NCBI GenBank assembly: GCA_016706255.1
Contig: JADJJZ010000027.1
Location: 1 to 41,893 of the forward strand
Reading direction: 5' to 3'
Origin: Bacteroidota bacterium
Lineage (GTDB): Bacteria; Bacteroidota; Bacteroidia; Chitinophagales; BACL12
DNA length: 41,893 nucleotides
The notes beneath the pieces are model-generated. The model was not told where the DNA came from. It searched no databases and was given only the letters and a program-made list of their open reading frames with translations. Made by a program: the position numbers and the translations under genes. Positions 10,617-18,713 of this stretch are shown here, piece after piece. Position 1 is the stretch's first letter; every line of letters begins with the position of its first letter.

Positions 10617-11294
10617 TTATTTGGTTCTGGCAATACGCGCAATAACGGTTTGTCCACCTTTAACTTTTTCTCCGATATTCACCTCAACCTTTGAATCGAG
10701 TGGTAAAAATAAGTCTACCCTTGAACCAAATTTGATAAACCCGAATTCAGAGCCCTGGGTAACTTCATCACCTTCTTCAACATAAAACTTGATGCGTCGT
10801 GCAACGGTTCCTGCAATCTGGCGCATTAAAATTTCCATGTTATCATCCTCATCCTCAATTACATACGTAGTTCTTTCGTTTTCGGTAGAAGATTTTGGGT
10901 CCCATGCAAGCAGGTATTTTCCGGGATGGTATTTAAAGTATTTTACTTGTCCGCTGATTGGTGTGCGGTTAATATGCACGTTTTTCACGCTCATAAAAAT
11001 CGAAACCTGTAATCTGCGATCTTTAAAATATTCGTTTTCGGTAGTTTCTTCAATTACCACAACTTTACCATCCGCAGGAGCAATAATGGCGCCTTCTTCA
11101 ATAAAAAGACGGCGTTTTGGGTTGCGAAAAAACATCATCACAAACAAAATACCACCCAAAGAGGCGATTAAAATGAGGGTGTTGAACAGTCTTTCTTCCG
11201 GTAAAAAGTAGTGCGTGGCAAAATTTAAAGCGACTAAAAAGGCCAAAAAAGCGATAATAATGTTACGACCTTCTTTATGAATGAATCTTAGCAT
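10617..11294 (-). CDS. psd: Phosphatidylserine decarboxylase proenzyme
   Basis: 225 residues, the short Psd type. It converts phosphatidylserine to phosphatidylethanolamine at the membrane using a pyruvoyl group formed by self-cleavage. Seen: two N-terminal membrane segments (about 12-30 and 37-56), FFRNPKR, the APADGKV strand with conserved Asp, FMSVKNVHINRTPISG with the conserved His, and the self-cleavage site in FGFIKFGSRVDLFLP, with Gly190-Ser191 as the predicted break and pyruvoyl source. It lies 69 bases downstream of cdsA, which makes the CDP-diacylglycerol precursor; the phosphatidylserine synthase itself is not in the window. A separate promoter and hairpin lie in the gap. Confidence 0.92.
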   Translation of the reverse strand: MLRFIHKEGRNIIIAFLAFLVALNFATHYFLPEERLFNTLILIASLGGILFVMMFFRNPKRRLFIEEGAIIAPADGKVVVIEETTENEYFKDRRLQVSIFMSVKNVHINRTPISGQVKYFKYHPGKYLLAWDPKSSTENERTTYVIEDEDDNMEILMRQIAGTVARRIKFYVEEGDEVTQGSEFGFIKFGSRVDLFLPLDSKVEVNIGEKVKGGQTVIARIARTK

Positions 11295-11304
11295 AGTATA
11301 GTTT

Positions 11305-11330
11305 CCCTATTGAATAGGGATGCAAAGGTA
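11305..11330 (-). promoter_or_regulatory. psd promoter box with a perfect inverted repeat at the transcript start
   Basis: On the minus strand TACCTTTG (11330-11323) fits TAnnTTTG. Just downstream, 11305-11319 reads CCCTATTGAATAGGG, a perfect 7-bp inverted repeat around one base, close to the expected transcription start. It could be an operator or a 5' stabilising hairpin on the psd transcript. Confidence 0.45.
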
Positions 11331-11363
11331 ATACAATTTATACGTCATTTTTGTTCGGGGTTC

Positions 11364-12200
11364 CTAAACTAAGTTAAAGAAGTTCAAAACCCAGAGATAG
11401 GCTATTGAAAATGGCACTGCTATCACAAACCCGTCGAAACGGTCCAGAAACCCGCCATGGCCGGGTAAAATGCTGCCACTGTCTTTAATATGTATGCTCC
11501 GTTTCAGCAGCGATTCGGCTAAATCGCCCAAAGTGGCGCTCAGCGATACAATTATTGCCCAACCCATCCATTGAAACAGGGTTAGGTCGTCATATAACAC
11601 ACTTAAAATTACTGAGCAGACAATAGTCATCAACATTCCTCCCCAAAAGCCTTCCCAAGTTTTTTTAGGAGATATGCGTTCAAATAGCTTCGTTTTGCCA
11701 AAAAGGCGACCCGCGAAATAGGCAAATGAGTCGTTAAACCAAACCATAAAAAGTAGTCCTACGGCGAACCAAGTGTTTATGACATCCTCCTCTAATCCGT
11801 AATTGATATAATGGCCGAATGCCATCGGAATATAAATAATGCCCAATATGTTTAATCCAATATGTTGAAACGGATTGTCACGATTATAAAATATTTCCGC
11901 AATTATAAATCCCGCTAAAAAAGCAATATTTAAACCCCCAAGCAAGTTGATAAACCGAGCATCAAAAAAATATTTGTTTAGAATTATAAAAAATATTAAA
12001 CCAACCAGAATTGCATAAACAATTTCGAAAATCGGTTTTTTTGTAGAAAGATTGCTAACAGTTCGCATATATTCAACATGAGTTGCAGTGCCAATCAAAC
12101 CAAATACAATAACAAATGCCCACGCATCTAAAAATATGCTGCCTATAATAACGCCTGCACCAAGTAATCCTGTTATTATTCGTAACGCTAAATTTTTCAT
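11364..12200 (-). CDS. cdsA: Phosphatidate cytidylyltransferase (CDP-diacylglycerol synthase)
   Basis: 278 residues, normal length for CdsA, the integral membrane enzyme making CDP-diacylglycerol from phosphatidate and CTP. About seven or eight hydrophobic segments are visible. The family signature is intact near the C-terminus: LLKRSIHIKDSGSILPGHGG, then FLDRFDGFV, which contains the Lys-Asp and the Asp-Arg-x-Asp metal/CTP-binding residues. FGKTKLFERISPKKTWEGF, another conserved loop, is also present. Its ATG overlaps the stop of the upstream DUF2007-like gene by four bases (ATGA), so translation is probably coupled. psd follows 69 bases downstream. Confidence 0.93.
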   Translation of the reverse strand: MKNLALRIITGLLGAGVIIGSIFLDAWAFVIVFGLIGTATHVEYMRTVSNLSTKKPIFEIVYAILVGLIFFIILNKYFFDARFINLLGGLNIAFLAGFIIAEIFYNRDNPFQHIGLNILGIIYIPMAFGHYINYGLEEDVINTWFAVGLLFMVWFNDSFAYFAGRLFGKTKLFERISPKKTWEGFWGGMLMTIVCSVILSVLYDDLTLFQWMGWAIIVSLSATLGDLAESLLKRSIHIKDSGSILPGHGGFLDRFDGFVIAVPFSIAYLWVLNFFNLV

Positions 12201-12412
12201 TCGGGTAAGTTATAAATAAAGTCAAGTGCTTCTTCAGCTTGTTTAAAATGGACGTATAACGATATTTCTCCGGATAATATTCCTTCTCCGTAAGGGTGAA
12301 TTAATTTATCGAACAAAACAACAAATATTTTTTGTTCCTCAAGCATCTCCTTTATGTATAATGCTTTCAGATTGTCTGTCGTCGAATACACCATCATCCA
12401 GTCTTTTTCCAT
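12197..12412 (-). CDS. DUF2007-like small protein (putative signal-transducing protein)
   Basis: 71 residues with the pattern VYSTTDNLKALYIKEMLEE...VVLFDK...SLYVHFKQAEEALDFI, as in the small DUF2007 alpha/beta proteins often called putative signal-transducing proteins; biochemical role unknown. It overlaps cdsA by four bases downstream. Its 5' end lies inside the last 74 bases of the CPBP protease frame, an unusually long overlap for this compact block. The start ATG at 12412 is the first that keeps the DWMMVYSTTD strand. Confidence 0.7.
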   Translation of the reverse strand: MEKDWMMVYSTTDNLKALYIKEMLEEQKIFVVLFDKLIHPYGEGILSGEISLYVHFKQAEEALDFIYNLPE

Positions 12413-13382
12413 CTGCTAAACTTAAAGGCGTTTCAGTTCGTTGAAAGTACCGCAGCAATAAAAATACAAAAGGAATTGATATTAATGCGGCCCAGATGTT
12501 GGTTTCTTCTGTAATATTATCTTCAATCAAACCCTTGTTCAATAAGTAATACGCAATAACAGTAGCAATATTATTGACAAAATGGGCTAATATGGCACTC
12601 CATAAACTTCCGCTGTAAAAATATAAATACCCTAACAACGCGCCCATGAGCAGTCTTGGAAAAAATCCGAAAAACTGAAAATGTATAAAGCTGAATAAAA
12701 ATGCGCTGATCCAAATTGCCAGGTGTGCATTTTTAGCTGCACGAAATATAATATTTTGTAATATGCCTCTGAAAAAAATCTCCTCACCAATTGCGGCAAG
12801 AAATCCAATAATCAAAACATTCAAAAGAAATCCACCAAATACAGTTGTTCGCAAAAAAACTTCTGTTTGCACTTTAGCTTGTTCTTCGAGTGAGCGCATG
12901 GTACTTTCCATTTCATTCCATGCAGCGGGTAAATGCAAATTTTGATTCCATTCATTAATTACGCTGATAATTGCACCTGATGCCATTACAATTAAAATAA
13001 TGGTGCCAATGGAAACAGATTTTATTTTTTTGTCGAGCGATAAATAACTCCAAAAATTTTCTCCGCATAAATAAATGTAAATCCAGGCAACTAAAATAAA
13101 CCGACCGACTGAAGTAGTAAACTGATAAATTTTTAATGCGCGTTCCTGTTGTAAAGTCACGCTGTCGCTGGAAGTAATTTTTTCGAATCCGGTAATAAAA
13201 TTTAAAAAATCCATACCCGGAAATACGGCATTAATTATTTCAACCGCAACCATGGCAAAAATGGTTTCGCCTATCAGGTATATGCCTAATAAAATTAATA
13301 ATTTACCGTACCATGGAATTGACTTGATGCTACCTTTCAATGGGTAATCTTTAAAGGTGTAAAAATAGGTAAATACGAGCAT
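12339..13382 (-). CDS. CPBP family intramembrane (CAAX-type) metalloprotease
   Basis: 347 residues with about eight hydrophobic segments. The Abi/CPBP motifs are in place: GEEIFFRGILQN (Glu200, Glu201, Arg205), FSFIHFQFFGFFPRLLMGAL with its zinc-ligand His, and LWSAILAHFVNN with the second conserved His. These enzymes cleave within membranes; targets in Bacteroidota are mostly unknown. The C-terminal 24 residues (after the last helix and SLADGKR) are charged and lie in the same DNA as the start of the DUF2007-like gene, so either a real overlap or a small indel near 12400 has extended the frame. First gene of the minus-strand block ending at psd. Confidence 0.85.
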   Translation of the reverse strand: MLVFTYFYTFKDYPLKGSIKSIPWYGKLLILLGIYLIGETIFAMVAVEIINAVFPGMDFLNFITGFEKITSSDSVTLQQERALKIYQFTTSVGRFILVAWIYIYLCGENFWSYLSLDKKIKSVSIGTIILIVMASGAIISVINEWNQNLHLPAAWNEMESTMRSLEEQAKVQTEVFLRTTVFGGFLLNVLIIGFLAAIGEEIFFRGILQNIIFRAAKNAHLAIWISAFLFSFIHFQFFGFFPRLLMGALLGYLYFYSGSLWSAILAHFVNNIATVIAYYLLNKGLIEDNITEETNIWAALISIPFVFLLLRYFQRTETPLSLADGKRLDDGVFDDRQSESIIHKGDA

Positions 13383-13420
13383 CCGACAAGCGCTTTAACC
13401 CTGTTTAACCACTTTCGCAC

Positions 13421-13428
13421 TAACTTTG
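13421..13428 (+). promoter_or_regulatory. Candidate -7 promoter box (TAACTTTG) for dusB
   Basis: TAACTTTG fits TAnnTTTG and ends eight bases before the dusB ATG at 13436, so the transcript would have almost no leader. No clear TTG is visible at the expected upstream distance. Confidence 0.35.
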
Positions 13429-13435
13429 CACCCGC

Positions 13436-14434
13436 ATGCCTCAAATAGGAGATATTAAATTGCCGGATTTTCCCATCCTGTTGGCGCCCATGGAAGACGT
13501 GAGCGACCCGCCTTTTCGCGTATTATGCAAGGAGTTGGGAGCAGATTTGATGTATACCGAGTTTATTTCTACTGAGGGTTTGATTCGAAATGCCGAAAAA
13601 AGTCTGAAAAAACTCGAATTCTACGAAGCTGAACGGCCAATTGGCATTCAAATTTTTGGCGCAGACATAGAAGTAATGAAGGGTTGCGCCGAAATTGTTG
13701 AGCAAGCAGGCCCCGATTTGCTGGACATCAATTTTGGCTGTCCGGTAAAAAAAGTTGTGTGTAAAGATGCCGGAGCCGGTATTTTAAAGGATATACCGCG
13801 TATGGTTCGGCTTACTGCAGAGATTGTAAAGGCCACAAAATTGCCGGTTACCGTAAAAACTCGCCTCGGCTGGGACGATAACTCCAAAAACATCATGGAA
13901 GTGGCTGAAAGGCTGCAGGATATTGGTATTAAAGCGCTTACCATTCACGGAAGAACCCGTGCACAAATGTATAAAGGTGAGGCAGACTGGACCTTGATTG
14001 GTGATGTAAAAAATAATCAGCGCATTCAAATTCCCATTTTCGGCAATGGCGATATAGATTCGCCACAAAAGGCATTGGCAATGAAAAACCGTTATGGGGT
14101 AGATGGCATTATGATTGGGCGCGCAGCTATTGGTGCACCTTGGGTGTTTCGTGAAATAAAACATTTTTTGGCCACGGGTGAAGAATTATCACCACCAACA
14201 ATTGCCGAACGCGTTGATATTTGTCGCAGGCATTTAATTAAATCTATTGAATGGAAAGGACCGGTATTGGGTATTTTAGAAATGCGCAGGCACTATACAA
14301 ATTATTTTAAAGGTATTCCCAATATTAAATCATACCGCAACCAACTGGTAACCGTAAATTCGTTAGAAGAAATTGATGAAGTGTTATTGGAAATAATCAG
14401 ACTTTCAAATGACAATGTTGAGGTAGGAGTTTAA
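13436..14434 (+). CDS. dusB: tRNA-dihydrouridine synthase (DusB type)
   Basis: 332 residues. This FMN/NADPH enzyme reduces uridines in tRNA. Seen in order: LAPMEDVSDPPFR at residues 16-28 (FMN-binding strand), IQIFGAD near 71, DINFGCPVKKVVCKDAGAG with the catalytic Cys102, TVKTRLGWDD near 140, TIHGRTRAQMYKG near 165 and IFGNGDI near 200, followed by GIMIGRAAIGAPWVF, and a C-terminal helical tRNA-binding domain. Length and motifs match DusB. The start at 13436 gives a normal N-terminus (MPQIGDIKLPDFPILLAPMED) but leaves only a very short leader after the candidate promoter box. The CPBP gene is divergent, 53 bases away. Confidence 0.92.
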   Translation: MPQIGDIKLPDFPILLAPMEDVSDPPFRVLCKELGADLMYTEFISTEGLIRNAEKSLKKLEFYEAERPIGIQIFGADIEVMKGCAEIVEQAGPDLLDINFGCPVKKVVCKDAGAGILKDIPRMVRLTAEIVKATKLPVTVKTRLGWDDNSKNIMEVAERLQDIGIKALTIHGRTRAQMYKGEADWTLIGDVKNNQRIQIPIFGNGDIDSPQKALAMKNRYGVDGIMIGRAAIGAPWVFREIKHFLATGEELSPPTIAERVDICRRHLIKSIEWKGPVLGILEMRRHYTNYFKGIPNIKSYRNQLVTVNSLEEIDEVLLEIIRLSNDNVEVGV

Positions 14435-14479
14435 ATTTTTTTGTATATTTATTTTCTCAATTATACAAAACCTCCTCCT

Positions 14480-15403
14480 ATGAAATTAACAGGTATTTTA
14501 TTTTTCCTTCTTTTATTAAATAGGCAAAGCATTGCACAATCATCAGAATTTGCACCGATTGGAGCGAAATGGTGGTATGGTTTCGCGTGGAATGGAATGG
14601 ACTTTGAACAAATGTATTATTATCTTGAGTCAAAGCAGGATACCATTTTATTTGGCCAGGAATGTAAGCGTCTTGAAAGTAAAATTTTATATCCATTTAG
14701 TGAAGAAAAAGTAGCTGATATTTTTGTTTATCAAAGTGGAGACACTGTTTTTTATGCGATAGATTCATTAGCCGGAGAGTTGATGGATACCTCTTTTCAT
14801 ATTTTATATAATTTTGCGGCTGTGCCCGGCGATGTTTGGCCGCTCGGTATTGGCGACTATTTGGGGTATGAGGATATCATTTGCGGAGTAGAGCCTGAAG
14901 CATATGTTATAGTTGATTCGGTAAATGTTGAAACAATAGCCGGACTTACGCTCAAAAAAAGCTCTTTCCATTCAGAGTCATATTGGGGTTACTGGGATTT
15001 TGCCCGAGAGGCTTATGAAATATTTGGTAATAAAGAATATTTATTTCCCTATTCCGGATGTTATGTTAAAGATCCTTTTCCTAACTATTTGAATTGTTAT
15101 GAAGACCCAAATATTGGTCTGATTCAATTTTCACCTTATGGTTGCGCTGAGTTTAGTGAAGTAATAACAGTTTCAAATGAATTATCTCTTTATCCCATGC
15201 CTTTTTCATCTTATTTTAATTTGAAAAGCGATGCCAAAATTGCACAAATTTCAATTTACGGTATTGATGGGGTTGAATTATATTCGACAAATAATGTTTA
15301 TGCAACTACAGTAAATATAAACTCCAAAGTGAAAGGTGTTTTATTGATGAAATTAATTTATGAAAACAATAAAATTTCGTACGTCAATATAGTGAAGGTT
15401 TAA
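14480..15403 (+). CDS. T9SS type A-sorted secreted protein (paralogue 1)
   Basis: 307 residues from the ATG at 14480. That start gives a normal signal peptide (MKLTGILFFLLLLNRQSIAQ); the upstream in-frame ATG does not. The mature N-terminus FAPIGAKWWYGF is shared with the next gene (FAPIGATWYYSD), so the two are paralogues. The last ~70 residues (LSLYPMPFSSYFNL...IAQISIYGIDGVELY...VLLMKL...VNIVKV) form a T9SS type A C-terminal sorting domain. The body has no recognised catalytic motif. Expected location: secreted or surface-attached. Confidence 0.8.
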   Translation: MKLTGILFFLLLLNRQSIAQSSEFAPIGAKWWYGFAWNGMDFEQMYYYLESKQDTILFGQECKRLESKILYPFSEEKVADIFVYQSGDTVFYAIDSLAGELMDTSFHILYNFAAVPGDVWPLGIGDYLGYEDIICGVEPEAYVIVDSVNVETIAGLTLKKSSFHSESYWGYWDFAREAYEIFGNKEYLFPYSGCYVKDPFPNYLNCYEDPNIGLIQFSPYGCAEFSEVITVSNELSLYPMPFSSYFNLKSDAKIAQISIYGIDGVELYSTNNVYATTVNINSKVKGVLLMKLIYENNKISYVNIVKV

Positions 15404-15473
15404 GAAGTAAACATTATTTGTTACATGAATTATTAATTATTTCCTCACTTAATTTTAATAAAATTAATGAATT

Positions 15474-16385
15474 ATGAAAAATTATACCTTTTTAATTATA
15501 GCAATATTTTTTATTGATAGATGTTTTTCCCAAACAAATAATTTTGCTCCAATTGGTGCTACCTGGTATTATAGTGATATTTACGATATTGACTATGATG
15601 ACACCTTGGACATAACCGGGTACAACAAAGTTGAAAGTATTGCTGATACCAATATCGGCGGAATAAATTGCAGGGAATTAAAATTTAGTTTTGTAAACCC
15701 CACCGGCGGTTTAGAAGGTGAGTTAAAATATTATGTTTATGAAAACAACGAAAAGGTTTATTTTTTAATTGGAGATAAATTTAAACTCGTTTATGATTTC
15801 AGTGGTGCAGATTGGTTTGCCCATGATGTGTATTACAACTTCGGTGATTCCACTTTGATTGAGGTTGATTCGGTAACTATGGAATTGTATGATGGGGTAT
15901 TATTGAAAACCATTCATACCCATATCAATTTTGATTACGATTTGTTTTATACATCAAACACGATTGTTGAAACAATGGGCCCACTAGGTTATATGTTTTT
16001 ATATTATGGTGGAGATGATTCTTTTCCGCCAAACGGATTGCGTTGTTATGCCGATGACGCAATTGATGTTCAAATAAACGAATCCATGCCATGTGATTCT
16101 TTAACGCCCGAAATAACCGCTATCAATCAGATAACAAACGAATTGGGAATAAATGTATATCCCAACCCAAGTAACGGAATTGTATTTGTTGATTGCTCAA
16201 ACATTAATTCCAATGATAATAATATACTTATCATCGATATCACCGGTAAACAAATTTATTCAACAAATTTAACGGCTCAGAGTGTAAATAAAATTGACAT
16301 CAGCTCAATTCCAAACGGATTATATATTGCGCAGATTAAAAATGGTGATGGGGTTTTGGATTCGGTTAAAATTGTGAAGGAGTGA
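15474..16385 (+). CDS. T9SS type A-sorted secreted protein (paralogue 2)
   Basis: 303 residues: signal peptide (MKNYTFLIIAIFFIDRCFSQ), then FAPIGATWYYSDIYDIDYDD, an acidic Tyr-rich body shared in pattern with the preceding protein (VESIADTNIGGINCRELKF), and a textbook type A sorting domain starting LGINVYPNPSNGIVFVD and ending PNGLYIAQIKNGDG...VKIVKE. Lies 70 bases after its paralogue in the same direction and ends before a hairpin terminator. Function of the body unknown. Confidence 0.82.
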   Translation: MKNYTFLIIAIFFIDRCFSQTNNFAPIGATWYYSDIYDIDYDDTLDITGYNKVESIADTNIGGINCRELKFSFVNPTGGLEGELKYYVYENNEKVYFLIGDKFKLVYDFSGADWFAHDVYYNFGDSTLIEVDSVTMELYDGVLLKTIHTHINFDYDLFYTSNTIVETMGPLGYMFLYYGGDDSFPPNGLRCYADDAIDVQINESMPCDSLTPEITAINQITNELGINVYPNPSNGIVFVDCSNINSNDNNILIIDITGKQIYSTNLTAQSVNKIDISSIPNGLYIAQIKNGDGVLDSVKIVKE

Positions 16386-16462
16386 AAATTATGAATGAAT
16401 GTGCAAGAATAGGTTTGCTATTGTCATTCTTTATTTATTGGGTCAGATAACTATTAAATAAA

Positions 16463-16496
16463 GCAACAGCAATATTGTTTCAAATTTTGCTGTTGC
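16463..16496. terminator. Hairpin between convergent genes
   Basis: GCAACAGCAA (16463-16472) pairs perfectly with TTGCTGTTGC (16487-16496) over a 14-base loop. It lies between the plus-strand T9SS gene and the minus-strand gene at 16508, a natural place for a shared terminator, though no long T-run follows on either side. Confidence 0.55.
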
Positions 16497-16507
16497 CAAA
16501 GTAAATA

Positions 16508-16876
16508 TTAGAACTTGCCGGTCATGAATTCAATAAGCTTTTCATCACTCATTTTATTCGAAGTAGACACTTCGGTTTTGCTATTCTTAAATTGAGGAGT
16601 CGTAGATAGGAAATGGATAAATTGTTCCTGGGCTTGTCCTGTACCTGTAACATGCACATGTGTAGCATTTACCAAATGTGATGCTATTTCTTTAAAAAAT
16701 TTTAATTGTATAGATTGCTCATGGTTGTTTGAGGTTTTTTCGCTCGAATTTGGGGAATTCGTTTCCCCTTTTATGTGAGCAATTATCATTAATGGGCTGT
16801 CTTCTGTATTTCCGCCACCTACTACTGTCGCGTTATGGCCATCCATCCAGACCCCGAATTGTTTTTGATTGTTCAT
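16508..16876 (-). CDS. Small eRF1/Pelota-like (host-attachment-like) protein
   Basis: 122 residues. The N-terminus FGVWMDGHNATVV and the C-terminal HVHVTGTGQAQEQFIHFL followed by FKNSKTEV resemble small bacterial proteins with the pattern FGVWIDxxxAxIV...GPGEAKxEL, which I associate with the eRF1-domain/Pelota-like fold. The assignment is from memory of the pattern. The C-terminus KMSDEKLIEFMTGKF is also typical of that group. No partner gene is adjacent; it is convergent with the T9SS paralogues and lies at the left edge of the cassette region. Confidence 0.45.
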   Translation of the reverse strand: MNNQKQFGVWMDGHNATVVGGGNTEDSPLMIIAHIKGETNSPNSSEKTSNNHEQSIQLKFFKEIASHLVNATHVHVTGTGQAQEQFIHFLSTTPQFKNSKTEVSTSNKMSDEKLIEFMTGKF

Positions 16877-16992
16877 AATAATATTTTAATGAAACAATAA
16901 ATGCCCAATAACCGTGCCTCAAGGGGCGATGGCGTATTAATGGAGAGAATTCCCGCTTTATTATCATCAAACGCTTAAATGCATGCGCCTTT

Positions 16993-17181
16993 ATGAAAAT
17001 AATTTTGCGGATGTTGTATAGAACAAAAGGTATAGATTTATTACCAATGCTGATTGAAATGATATTCTGATCTGATAAATATTTATCGATTGCACCACAA
17101 GCAAAAGAGTTTGCCAAATTGTTACGCACAGATAAAGAAGCCGTAATTATGCAACTTACACAATATTTAAAAAAGGATTAG
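16993..17181 (+). pseudogene. Short possible gene with an in-frame TGA
   Basis: An open frame of 63 codons from ATG 16993 to TAG 17181, interrupted by one TGA about half-way. It reads MKIILRMLYRTKGIDLLPML, then IEMIF, the stop, then SDKYLSIAPQAKEFAKLLR and TDKEAVIMQLTQYLKKD. The amphipathic helical text after the stop looks genuinely coding. I do not recognise the family. The TGA may be a true nonsense change or a consensus error for TGG. It is the only plus-strand candidate gene between 16.4 kb and the right end. Confidence 0.35.
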
Positions 17182-17252
17182 TTTATTACGTGGATCTAAG
17201 AAGTTTTATTAGCATATTAAACCAAACAAATCGCCTGTTTTATTTTTTCCGT

Positions 17253-18266
17253 TTACCTATCCTCATTTTCAAACCAAAATTGTAATTCTCTTTTCCGATA
17301 TGGTGAGATGCTTAAACTTGGTTGTATTCCGTCATAAATAGTGTCCGGGTATAATTCGAGTGCTAACCAGATATATTCTGAATGATACTGAAATGCCAAT
17401 TTGGATGTCGTGTTTAAAGTTAGCTCTAAAAGTTCTCTTGATTGTGGGTTTTTATATTGAACTATAGCTAGATATAATACTCTAATCAACGAGTGGTTAA
17501 AGCCTGTGGATTTCTTAATTTCATCGGAATGAATGGCAGACAAATAAGTAAAAAATGCACTATCCGGAAAATATTTTACAGCTTGTAATCCATAATATTG
17601 AATGTTTTGATTGTTTGACGTGAGTCGTTCAATTATAAATTCTTTATCTTGTTGTTGCTGAAATTTTGAAAGTGCAATAAGTGCATTATCATCTTTTTCG
17701 TTAATTAATATTTCACGTATTCTATTATAGTAATGTGGTTCAGGTTTTATTTTTTTTAAAACTTCAGATTTAGCATTTAGTTTGACATTTTTACCGAATA
17801 TTATAATACTATCAATTTTTTCTTTCAATTTCTGTAAGTTTATAAGCATCTAAATTAACATGTTGTGGTGTTACAACTTCAAGAAAATAATCGCCAACAC
17901 TTAAAGAACTAATTAACAACCCTGAAAAGTTGGAATAATTGCAGTGTCTGTTAAATGCTTAATTAAAACCGAATAAATATTTGAATCCTTTCTTGTTGCC
18001 AGCGCCTCAAAAGAATAACAACGTACTACACCATTTTTGTGATCTGTAAGTGCTATAAGTTCTTCATTAGTTGCATGCTCCTTTAAAGCAATATATCTGT
18101 CCCATTGATCGGTCCTAATTCCTGCATATCCAACTCCTTCACTTTTCAGCACATTATCTTTGGCAATACCGTTTACGATTTTCTCAATTTCCGGTCTAAC
18201 TGTTTGGCCAATTAGCGTTGACAAGACTGTTAGGGTATATATTAATAAGGTCGTTAATCTTTTCAT
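17253..18266 (-). pseudogene. Secreted HEAT-repeat-like protein, two frameshifts
   Basis: Three frames join into about 335 residues. The N-terminus is a signal peptide (MKRLTTLLIYTLTVLSTLIG) followed by helical text with HEAT-like elements: ALKEHATNEELIALTDHKNG and VVRCYSFEALATRKD, later NALIALSKFQQQQDKEFIIE and NIQYYGLQAVKYFPDSAFF. Breaks lie near 17925 and in the A-run near 17825. Catalytic residues are not apparent; HEAT proteins usually mediate binding. It starts 18 bases left of an attC-like repeat and is transcribed in the array direction, so it may be the most distal cassette of the array, but no attC-like repeat follows it on its left side. Confidence 0.6.
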
Positions 18267-18284
18267 TAAAACACTATTAATTTT

Positions 18285-18404
18285 TGAATATTTGTAAAGG
18301 TTGGGTGTTTTCCTAAATATGTTAATTCGAAGTTACAAATATTTCAGTAACTAAAAATCTCTCAGCAGAATAAAAAATCCACCTTTTGCAAATGTGTTAC
18401 AGGC
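18285..18404 (-). repeat. attC-like repeat 0 (leftmost)
   Basis: The left arm ATTTGTAAAGGTTGGGTGTT (from 18289) pairs with the right arm ATCCACCTTTTGCAAAT (18378-18394), ending GTTACAGGC (18396-18404). The centre carries TTCGAAGTTACAAAT, a variant of the core motif shared by other repeats. The left end lacks a clear TAAC. Confidence 0.55.
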
Positions 18405-18489
18405 TGGGTTTCTACCACCCTTTTTTATAAGATTGATTTTCTAAAATCTATTTTTATCCAAATAGATAATGAGATGGCAAGCCCGATTA

Positions 18490-18617
18490 CTGTTGCCCAC
18501 GCATGAACGGGCATTCCAACACAAACGTTTATTCGAAGATACAAATTTTCCTAACCATCAGTCGCCACTGATTTGCGGTGCGCGAAACCCACCCTATTGT
18601 AAATGTGCTGTTATTCT
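18490..18617 (-). repeat. attC-like repeat 1
   Basis: The right arm reads CACCCTATTGTAAATGTGCT then GTTATTCTG (18609-18617); the left arm around 18490-18515 is degenerate. The centre has TTCGAAGATACAAATTTT and ACCATCAGTCGCCACTGAT, nearly the same as repeat 2. The 85 bases between repeats 0 and 1 hold no gene. Confidence 0.55.
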
Positions 18618-18713
18618 GCTGTGGTTATTTCTATCCTATTCTTAATTTCACGTACCATTAATTACTTTTTTGTCCCAATTGATCAGTAGATTGCGAACTT
18701 CAGTCCAATACTT

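Noticed and set aside
10789..11211. 140-codon plus-strand frame opposite psd
   Set aside because: Antisense shadow of psd, which has all catalytic motifs in the minus frame.
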